The position numbers and the translations under genes were made by a program. A stretch of DNA of 7,461 bases from Thiohalobacter sp. (GTDB lineage Bacteria; Pseudomonadota; Gammaproteobacteria; Thiohalobacterales; Thiohalobacteraceae): contig JALVEM010000460.1 in the NCBI GenBank assembly GCA_027030825.1, positions 1 through 7,461 of the forward strand. The letters run 5' to 3'. Under the pieces are notes generated by a model. That model made no database searches, was not told where the DNA came from, and was given only the letters and a program-made list of their open reading frames with translations. Below are positions 1 to 5,385 of the stretch, piece after piece. Numbering within the stretch: position 1 is the first letter of the stretch; every line of letters starts with the position of its first letter.

Positions 1-2
1 TT

Positions 3-635
3 GCAGCCGGCAAGGCCTGCGGCAAGCACAGCATGAGCCAGCAGGAGATCAATGAACTCCTGGTTTCCCTGGCCAGACGCGGGCGTCAGGTCGTCCGGCT
101 CAAGGGCGGTGATCCCTTCGTGTTCGGAAGAGGTGGCGAGGAGGCCCTCCACCTTTCCCGGCACGGGATCCCTTTCGAGGTGGTTCCCGGCGTGACCGCC
201 GCAGTGGCCTGCACCGCCTATGCGGGCATCCCGCTCACTCACCGGGGGCTCAGCCGAACCGTGCACCTGGTCACCGGCCATTTTCGGGACGACCAGCCGC
301 TGGAACTCGACTGGAAATCCCTCGCCGATCCCGAGAGCACCCTGGTCGTCTACATGGGGCTGGCGCATCTCGAGGCCTTTGCCCGTGGCCTGCTCGATGC
401 AGGGCTCCCCGCTTCGACACCAGCCGCCGCGATAGAACGCGGCACCACACTCGACCAGCGTGTGGTGTTCGCCAGTATCGAAACCCTTGCCGGGAAGGTG
501 CGTCAGGAAGCACTTTCCCCTCCTGTGCTGATCGTCGTCGGCCGAACCGTCGGCCTGGCCGGAGAGCTTGCCTGGTTCTCCCCCGAGTCCTGGAACGAGG
601 CCCCGCATGAAGCAGGTCATTGGCATTGCAGCTAG
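3..635 (+). CDS. nirE: Uroporphyrinogen III C-methyltransferase (SUMT), NirE type, 5'-truncated by window edge
   Basis: SUMT uses two S-adenosylmethionine molecules to methylate uroporphyrinogen III at C2 and C7, giving precorrin-2, the branch point to siroheme and heme d1; it is cytoplasmic. The reading frame is already open at base 3 (AAGKACGKHSMSQQEIN...), so the ATG at 33 is internal. About 210 residues are visible and roughly 65-75 N-terminal residues, with the first SAM-binding glycine-rich loop, are missing. Visible family signatures are GKHSMSQQEIN, VVRLKGGDPFVFGRGGEE, the segment VVPGVTAAVACTAYAGIPLTHRG, VVYMG in the middle, and AAIERGTT followed by PPVLIVVG near the end. The stop is TAG at 633-635. 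The end overlaps the start of the cytochrome gene by 29 bp. Sequence alone does not separate NirE from CobA or the CysG methylase domain; the heme d1 operon around it makes NirE by far the best call. Confidence 0.93.
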   Translation, partial: AAGKACGKHSMSQQEINELLVSLARRGRQVVRLKGGDPFVFGRGGEEALHLSRHGIPFEVVPGVTAAVACTAYAGIPLTHRGLSRTVHLVTGHFRDDQPLELDWKSLADPESTLVVYMGLAHLEAFARGLLDAGLPASTPAAAIERGTTLDQRVVFASIETLAGKVRQEALSPPVLIVVGRTVGLAGELAWFSPESWNEAPHEAGHWHCS

Positions 636-930
636 CATCCTGCTGGCGCAGCTCGTGCAAGCGGCGCCGGAACCCGATGCCGCTCGGCAGGCCGAACTGC
701 GCCATCTGGTGGTACAGGACTGCGGCGCCTGTCACGGGGCCGGACTGAAAGGGGGTCTGGGTCCCTCCCTGCTGCCCGGACGGCTTGCCCCCTTCCCTGA
801 CGACTTTCTCGCCGAAACCATCCTGGAGGGTCGGTCGGGCACCGCCATGCCGCCGTGGAAGCGTTTCCTTGCGCCCGGGGAAGCCCGCTGGATCGTGCGG
901 CGCCTGAAGGAAGGAGGCTTCACGCCGTGA
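607..930 (+). CDS. nirC: NirC-type monoheme periplasmic cytochrome c
   Basis: Small soluble class I cytochrome c of 107 residues. The sequence shows a Sec signal peptide (MKQVIGIAASILLAQLVQAA, probable cleavage near residues 19-20), a heme c motif C39-G-A-C42-H43, and a likely axial methionine M81 in TAMPPW. The ATG at 607 is preferred over an in-frame ATG at 568 because only 607 puts a lysine directly before the hydrophobic core; the upstream start would add 13 proline- and arginine-rich residues. It begins inside the end of nirE, and its TGA (928-930) overlaps the GTG start of nirF. In known nir operons NirC is a periplasmic electron carrier associated with heme d1 synthesis and NirS/NirN; that role here is inferred from family and position. 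The heme domain closely resembles the N-terminal domain of NirN in this window (both have CHG...GG.GP.LLP). Another small cytochrome such as NirM is less likely given the position directly before nirF. Confidence 0.88.
   Translation: MKQVIGIAASILLAQLVQAAPEPDAARQAELRHLVVQDCGACHGAGLKGGLGPSLLPGRLAPFPDDFLAETILEGRSGTAMPPWKRFLAPGEARWIVRRLKEGGFTP
911..917 (+). promoter_or_regulatory. Ribosome binding site for nirF (AAGGAGG)
   Basis: Perfect Shine-Dalgarno core lying inside the nirC coding sequence, 9 nt before the GTG at 927. It decides the GTG start of nirF against the in-frame ATG at 855. Confidence 0.85.
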
Positions 931-2117
931 ACCGGCAGATACGCCCGGGGCTGCTCCTGATCGCCCTGCTGTCCTTTCCCGTCACGCTTCCGGCCGGTGA
1001 TGTGCCCTGCCGCGGCACCGGCGATCTGGGCATCATCGTCGAGCGCATGCGCGGCGCGGTGAAATTCATCGAAACCACGCAAAACTCTCTGCTGGGAGAG
1101 ACGACGGGGCTCGGCGATCTGTCCCACGCCTCGGCCGTTTTCTCGAGAGACGAGCGCTACGCCTTCGTGTTCGGGCGCGACGGCGGCCTCACCAAGGTCG
1201 ACCTTCTCACCAGGCGCATCGTCAAGCGCATCCTGCAGGCCGGCAACAGCATCGGCGGTGCGATATCGCAGGATGGCCGTTTCGTGGCCGTCTCCAACTA
1301 CGAACCCGGCGGCGTGCGCATCTTCCGTGCCGATACCCTGGAGCCCGTGGCCGACATTCCGGCGGAATACGCACCGGGCAGGCGTTCCAAGGTGATCGGG
1401 CTCGTCGATGCGCCCGGCAACCGGTTCGTGTTCAGCCTGTGGGACGCCGGCGAAATCTGGGTGGTCACGCTGGACGATCACGGCAAGCCGGCCGAGGTCC
1501 GCAAGTTCAGAGACATCGGCAGAAATCCGTACGACGCCCTCGTCACGCCGGACGGCCGCTACTACATCGCCGGCCTGTTCGGCGAGGACGGCATGGCGTT
1601 GCTCGATCTCTGGAACCTGGATGCCGGCGTACGCCGTATCCTGCCGGACTACGGGCGTGGCGAGAGGAAGCTGCCCGTCTACAAGATGCCGCATCTCGAA
1701 GGCTGGGCCATTGCAGGACGCACCGCCTGGGTGCCTGCCGTGGGCCACCATGCCGTACTCGTCATCGACACCGAAACCTGGAAGGAAGTCGCCCGCATCC
1801 CGGTTCACGGTCAGCCGGTGTTCGTCATGGCGCGTCCGGACGGGCGCCAGGTCTGGGTCAACTTCGCCTTTCCCGACAACGACAGGATTCAGATCATCGA
1901 CACGCTGAGCAGACGCATCGTCAGGACACTGCGGCCCGGCAAGGGGATCCTGCACATGGAGTTCGAACCGCGCGGCGAGGAAGTCTGGATTTCGGTACGC
2001 GACCGCGACGAAGTACAGGTCTACGACACCGAAACCCTGGAAAGGGTGGCCACGCTGCCGGCCAACAAACCCAGCGGCATCTTCCTGACCGCACGGGCAC
2101 ACCGAACGGGGCTGTGA
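927..2117 (+). CDS. nirF: Heme d1 biosynthesis protein NirF (periplasmic d1-type beta-propeller)
   Basis: NirF is an eight-bladed propeller related to the d1 domain of NirS. It acts in the periplasm on a late heme d1 intermediate; its exact reaction is unsettled. The GTG at 927 is chosen because AAGGAGG (911-917) sits 9 nt before it and a signal peptide follows at once (hydrophobic residues 9-23, probable cleavage after LPAG); the in-frame ATG at 855 lies inside nirC. This gives 396 residues, normal for the family. Hallmarks are RGTGDLGIIVER (29-40), SHASAVFSRDERYAFVFGRDG (66-86), NSIGGAISQDGRFVAVSNY (107-125), MPHLEGW (254-260) and the C-terminal ANKPSGIFLTARA (379-391). H67 in the SHASAVFS segment is a plausible proximal heme ligand by analogy with the H.....FS.D motif of NirN; this is inference. 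Repeated D.DTxxxxVAxI-like strands mark propeller blades. Cys28 lies just before RGTGDLG but its context (GDVPC) is not a lipobox. The next gene starts 2 nt downstream. Confidence 0.95.
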   Translation: MNRQIRPGLLLIALLSFPVTLPAGDVPCRGTGDLGIIVERMRGAVKFIETTQNSLLGETTGLGDLSHASAVFSRDERYAFVFGRDGGLTKVDLLTRRIVKRILQAGNSIGGAISQDGRFVAVSNYEPGGVRIFRADTLEPVADIPAEYAPGRRSKVIGLVDAPGNRFVFSLWDAGEIWVVTLDDHGKPAEVRKFRDIGRNPYDALVTPDGRYYIAGLFGEDGMALLDLWNLDAGVRRILPDYGRGERKLPVYKMPHLEGWAIAGRTAWVPAVGHHAVLVIDTETWKEVARIPVHGQPVFVMARPDGRQVWVNFAFPDNDRIQIIDTLSRRIVRTLRPGKGILHMEFEPRGEEVWISVRDRDEVQVYDTETLERVATLPANKPSGIFLTARAHRTGL

Positions 2118-2119
2118 CC

Positions 2120-2587
2120 ATGAACGAGGACGCGCCACTCACCCCCGAGGAGTACCGGCTGATCAGCCAGTACCAGCAGGGCCTGCCCCTGGAACCGCAC
2201 CCCTTCGCACGCATGGCCGAGCAGCTTCGCACGTCCGAGGACTGGGTGATCGAAACCTTGCATCGGCTGCAGGAGGAAGGGGTGGTCAGCCGCATCGGAC
2301 CGGTGGTGCGGCCCAACAGCATCGGAGTCAGCACCCTGGTCGCCATGCGGGTGCCTCCCGAACGCCTCGAGGAGGTCGCCGAACTGGTGAACCGCCACCC
2401 GGAGGTCAATCACAACTACGAGCGGGAACACGAATACAACCTGTGGTTCGTGGTCACCGCTCCCGATGAAGCGCACCTGCAGCGAACGCTTGCGGCCATC
2501 CGTGAAGAGACCGGGCTGCCGATGCTGGACCTGCCCATGCTGGAGGACTATTTCATCGACCTGGGGTTTCCGCTGTCATGGAAATGA
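2120..2587 (+). CDS. Siroheme decarboxylase subunit, AhbA/NirD-NirG type (Lrp/AsnC fold)
   Basis: This is one subunit of the enzyme that decarboxylates the C12 and C18 acetates of siroheme to give 12,18-didecarboxysiroheme in the cytoplasm. It has 155 residues. Residues ~7-60 form an Lrp-like helix-turn-helix domain (LTPEEYRLISQYQQGLPLEP... to VVSRIGPVVRP), and ~70-155 form a RAM-like domain with the diagnostic NHNYEREHEYNLWFVV (97-112). H98 matches the conserved histidine of the alpha-type subunit. The C-terminus LDLPMLEDYFIDLGFPL is also typical. The ATG at 2120 lies 2 nt after the nirF stop; the Shine-Dalgarno is weak, suggesting coupling to nirF. By position after nirF it would be NirD. 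By domain logic (see the fused gene) it could instead be NirG, so no symbol is given. Automated pipelines often call such proteins Lrp/AsnC regulators; the HNYER motif and the operon argue for the enzyme. Confidence 0.9.
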   Translation: MNEDAPLTPEEYRLISQYQQGLPLEPHPFARMAEQLRTSEDWVIETLHRLQEEGVVSRIGPVVRPNSIGVSTLVAMRVPPERLEEVAELVNRHPEVNHNYEREHEYNLWFVVTAPDEAHLQRTLAAIREETGLPMLDLPMLEDYFIDLGFPLSWK

Positions 2588-3132
2588 AGACGCTCCGACA
2601 TCCGCAACTGGACGACCCATTGCAGCGGGCCCTGCTGCGCGAGATCGAATCCGGCCTGCCGCTGGTGGCGCGCCCCTATGCCGAGATCGGCCGACGTCTC
2701 GGCATGTCCGAGGCGGAAGTCATCTCGCGCATGCGCCGGCTGCTGGCCTCGGGTGTCCTCAAGCGGCTCGGCATCGTGGTGCGCCATCGAAAGCTGGGGT
2801 ATCTGGCCAACGCCATGGTGGTGTGGGACGTGCCCGACGATCAGGTCGACCGGATCGGCCGGCTGCTCGGCCGCATGCCCTGCGTCACCCTCTCCTACCG
2901 GCGCCCGCGCCGCCTGCCGGACTGGCCCTACAATCTGTTCACCATGATCCACGGCCAGGATCGCGAGGCCGTGCGCGCGCACGTGGAACGGCTGGTCCGT
3001 GACTTCGGGCTGCAGGACATCCCCCACGAGATCCTGTTCAGCCGCCGCAGCTTCCGGCAGCGCGGCGCCCGCTACTTTTCCCTGGTTTCCGACAACGAGC
3101 GGAACCGGGACCAGACAGGGAGGATTCGGTGA
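2578..3132 (+). CDS. Siroheme decarboxylase subunit, AhbB/NirL-NirH type (Lrp/AsnC fold)
   Basis: Likely partner of the preceding gene in siroheme decarboxylation. It has 184 residues from the ATG at 2578; an in-frame ATG at 2584 forms an ATGA overlap with the previous stop and is an equally credible start. The Lrp-like HTH domain spans ~12-75 (DDPLQRALLREIESGLPLVARPYAEIGRRLG... LKRLGIVVRHRKLGY), followed by AMVVWDVPDD (79-88) and the beta-type signature VTLSYRRPRRLPDWPYNLFTMIHG (103-126). The C-terminus has EILFSRRSFRQRGARYF (151-167) and then a polar tail of about 17 residues. Where the fused protein downstream has VSHCYLRP, this one has VTLSYRRP, so the conserved histidine is replaced by leucine (L105). 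It overlaps both neighbours, indicating translational coupling. It is NirL by order and possibly NirH by the missing histidine, so the symbol is left open. Confidence 0.88.
   Translation: MEMKTLRHPQLDDPLQRALLREIESGLPLVARPYAEIGRRLGMSEAEVISRMRRLLASGVLKRLGIVVRHRKLGYLANAMVVWDVPDDQVDRIGRLLGRMPCVTLSYRRPRRLPDWPYNLFTMIHGQDREAVRAHVERLVRDFGLQDIPHEILFSRRSFRQRGARYFSLVSDNERNRDQTGRIR
3118..3123 (+). promoter_or_regulatory. Ribosome binding site for the fused siroheme decarboxylase gene (GGGAGG)
   Basis: GGGAGG within the 3' end of the preceding decarboxylase gene, 8 nt before the ATG at 3132 and 5 nt before the GTG at 3129; the spacing favours the ATG. Confidence 0.7.
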
Positions 3133-4133
3133 TGGCACGGCTCGACGCCAGGGCACGTGCCTTCATCAACCGCTTCCAGGGCGGCTTTCCGGTGGTCGAT
3201 CGACCTTTCTCCAGCGTCGCGGCAGAGATCGGCATCGGGGAGACCGCCCTGATTCGACTCGTCTCGCGTCTCGTGCGGACCGGCTGCCTGAGCCGTTTCG
3301 GCCCCCTCTACGACGCCACCGCCATGGGCGGCGAAGTCGTGCTGGCGGCCATGGCGGTGCCGGCCGAGCGATTCGACGCCGTCGCAGCGCTGCTCGACAC
3401 CCTGCCCGAGGTCGCCCACAACTACGAGCGCGATCACCACTTCAACATGTGGTTCGTGGTCGCGGCCGAGACCCGGGACGGCGTGCGGCAGGCTCTCGAT
3501 CGCATCGGTCATGAAACCGGCCTCGAAGTCCTGGCCTTTCCGAAGGAAAGGGAGTTCCGGCTCGGCCTGTGGCTGCGTCTCGATGAGAACGGAGCAGTCG
3601 ATGCCGTTCCGGTGCCCGAGCACCTGCGACCCCATCCCCGTCCACCGGCCTACCGGCCCGATGACACGGACCGCCGCCTGATTGCGGCCACGCAGGCGGG
3701 CCTGCCCCTGCTCCCCAGGCCCTGGCAGGATCTCGCACATCGCCTGGATCTGGACGAGGCCGAAGTCATGACACGATTTCTGCGGTTGATGCGAAGCGGC
3801 ATCATCCGCCGCATCGGCGCCGTTCCCAACCATTACCGGCTCGGCCTGCGCGGCAACGCCATGACGGTCTGGGACGTGCCGGAAGAACGCATCGAGGCGG
3901 CTGCGGCCTGCCTGTCCGCCTCGCCCTGGGTGAGCCATTGCTATCTGCGTCCGCGGCACGGCGAGCGCTGGCCGTACAACCTTTTCGCCATGGTGCACGG
4001 CCGGGACCGCGTGACCGCGGCCGAACGTGCGCACCGGCTGGCCCGCCAGCCCACCCTGGAGGGTCTGGCGCATGCAGTCCTCTTCAGCACCCGGCTGCTG
4101 AAGAAAACCGGTCTCCGCAGGGCGGCCGCATGA
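3132..4133 (+). CDS. Fused two-domain siroheme decarboxylase (alpha-type plus beta-type, NirDL-like)
   Basis: One polypeptide of 333 residues carries both subunit types. Residues 1-~150 are alpha-type, with an Lrp-like HTH and AHNYERDHHFNMWFVV (95-110, H96). A proline-rich linker spans ~155-176. Residues ~177-333 are beta-type (DDTDRRLIAATQAGLPLLPRPWQDLAHRL, RRIGAVPNHYRLGLRGNAMTVWDVP, WVSHCYLRPRHGERWPYNLFAMVHG at 266-290 with H269, and VLFSTRLLKKTGLR at the end). Both conserved histidines are present, so this protein looks like a complete decarboxylase; fused NirDL proteins are known, including a Hydrogenobacter thermophilus enzyme whose structure showed an Lrp/AsnC-like fold and two essential histidines. 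The ATG at 3132 is preferred over the GTG at 3129 because GGGAGG (3118-3123) lies 8 nt upstream. By gene order this would be a NirG-NirH fusion, by sequence logic NirD-NirL; I cannot decide without alignments. Confidence 0.9.
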   Translation: MARLDARARAFINRFQGGFPVVDRPFSSVAAEIGIGETALIRLVSRLVRTGCLSRFGPLYDATAMGGEVVLAAMAVPAERFDAVAALLDTLPEVAHNYERDHHFNMWFVVAAETRDGVRQALDRIGHETGLEVLAFPKEREFRLGLWLRLDENGAVDAVPVPEHLRPHPRPPAYRPDDTDRRLIAATQAGLPLLPRPWQDLAHRLDLDEAEVMTRFLRLMRSGIIRRIGAVPNHYRLGLRGNAMTVWDVPEERIEAAAACLSASPWVSHCYLRPRHGERWPYNLFAMVHGRDRVTAAERAHRLARQPTLEGLAHAVLFSTRLLKKTGLRRAAA

Positions 4134-4140
4134 AGGAGGT
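4133..4140 (+). promoter_or_regulatory. Ribosome binding site for nirJ (AAGGAGGT)
   Basis: Full-length Shine-Dalgarno sequence that begins on the last base of the previous stop codon. It touches the ATG at 4141 and is spaced correctly (6 nt from its last base) for the ATG at 4147, which sets the nirJ start at 4147. Confidence 0.85.
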
Positions 4141-4146
4141 ATGGCC

Positions 4147-5385
4147 ATGTTCCGTCTGAGCCGCTATCTGCACGCCCTGCATCGACCCGCCGACGGTGCC
4201 CGCATCCTGCCGAGCGCGGTGGCCCGTGCAACCGGGCCGGTCGTGATCTGGAATCTCACCCGCCGCTGCAACCTGGCCTGCAAGCACTGCTACGCCACTT
4301 CCGCGGACGTGGACTTCCCCGGCGAGCTCTCGACGCCCGAGATCTTCCGGGTGATGGAAGACCTGCGCGAGTACGGCGTGGGTGTCCTCATCCTCTCCGG
4401 CGGCGAACCCCTGCTGCATCCGGACATCTTCGAGATCTCGGCCCGGGCCCGGGCGATGGGCTTCTATGTCGGGCTCTCCTCGAACGGCACCCGGATCGAC
4501 GAGGAGGACATCGGGCGGATCGCCGACATCGGCTACGACTATGTCGGCATCAGCCTCGACGGTCTGCGCGAGACCCACGACCGCTTCCGGCGGCAGGCAG
4601 GCGCCTTCGATGCCGCCCTGCGTGGCATCCGGCTGTGCCGCGATGCCGGCATCAAGGTGGGGCTGCGCTTCACCCTGACCCGGGACAATGCCCGGGATCT
4701 GCCCGGACTGCTTCGTCTCATGGACGACGAAGGCATCGACAAGTTCTACCTGTCGCACCTGAACTACGCCGGACGCGGCAACCGCAACCGCGAGGACGAT
4801 GCGCACCATCGCATGACGCGCGAGGCCATGCACCTGCTGTTCGAGACGGTGCAGCAGGACGTCGAATGCGGGCGACGGCGCGAATTCGTCACCGGCAACA
4901 ACGATGCCGACGGCGCCTTCCTGCTCGAATGGGTGCGGGCACGGATGCCGGAGAAGGCCGAACGGCTGGAGGCCATGCTGCTGCGCTGGGGCGGCAACGC
5001 CTCGGGCATCGCCATCGCCAACATCGACAACCTGGGCGATGTACACCCCGACACCATGTGGTGGGACTACCGGCTGGGCAACGTGCGCGAGCGCCCCTTC
5101 TCCGCCATCTGGGAAGACACCTCCGATCCTCTCATGGCGGGCCTCAAGCAGCGCCCGCGCCCCGTCAAGGGCCGCTGCGCCCATTGCCGGTTCCTGGCGA
5201 TCTGCGGCGGCAACAGCCGCACGCGCGCCTGGCAGCTGACCGGGGACCCCTGGGCGGAAGACCCAGGTTGTTACCTGACCGATGCCGAGATCGGTGTCGA
5301 AGGCCTTGAGCTCCCGCCTCGACCTGCGCTCACCCCCTGGCGGCGTCATGCGAACGGGAAAGCAAGGGGGGCTGCCTGCTCATGA
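4147..5385 (+). CDS. nirJ: Heme d1 biosynthesis radical SAM protein NirJ
   Basis: NirJ is a radical SAM enzyme that removes two propionate side chains of didecarboxysiroheme on the path to the dioxo-isobacteriochlorin of heme d1; it is cytoplasmic. The protein has 412 residues from the ATG at 4147. An ATG at 4141 is in frame but directly abuts the Shine-Dalgarno AAGGAGGT (4133-4140), while 4147 has ideal spacing and gives the family-like start MFRLSRYLHAL. The radical SAM cluster motif is C41-NLA-C45-KH-C48-Y, preceded by GPVVIWNLTRR. LILSGGEPLLHPD follows as the SAM-binding GGEP motif, then GLSSNGT and VGISLDG. A C-terminal SPASM/twitch-like cluster region has C344, C347, C353 and C375 (RCAHCRFLAICGGNSRTRA... 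DPGCYLTD), suited to an auxiliary iron-sulfur cluster. The stop overlaps the nirN start as ATGA. AhbC/AhbD of the alternative heme pathway are relatives, but the neighbours are d1-specific. Confidence 0.95.
   Translation: MFRLSRYLHALHRPADGARILPSAVARATGPVVIWNLTRRCNLACKHCYATSADVDFPGELSTPEIFRVMEDLREYGVGVLILSGGEPLLHPDIFEISARARAMGFYVGLSSNGTRIDEEDIGRIADIGYDYVGISLDGLRETHDRFRRQAGAFDAALRGIRLCRDAGIKVGLRFTLTRDNARDLPGLLRLMDDEGIDKFYLSHLNYAGRGNRNREDDAHHRMTREAMHLLFETVQQDVECGRRREFVTGNNDADGAFLLEWVRARMPEKAERLEAMLLRWGGNASGIAIANIDNLGDVHPDTMWWDYRLGNVRERPFSAIWEDTSDPLMAGLKQRPRPVKGRCAHCRFLAICGGNSRTRAWQLTGDPWAEDPGCYLTDAEIGVEGLELPPRPALTPWRRHANGKARGAACS

Noticed and set aside
568..606. Upstream ATG start for nirC
   Set aside because: It would add 13 residues (MPGSPPSPGTRPR) ahead of a textbook signal peptide, inside nirE; the ATG at 607 is better.
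732..2138. Long minus-strand open frame of 468 codons opposite nirF, and similar ones at 3072-4148, 4084-5349 and 5346-6131
   Set aside because: High-GC antisense shadows of nirF, the fused decarboxylase, nirJ and nirN; the plus-strand products have clear family motifs and signal peptides, the antisense ones do not.
2120..4133. Dedicated transcription regulators of the nir operon
   Set aside because: The HTH domains are the Lrp-like scaffold of siroheme decarboxylases; the enzyme signatures and operon position outweigh the fold similarity.
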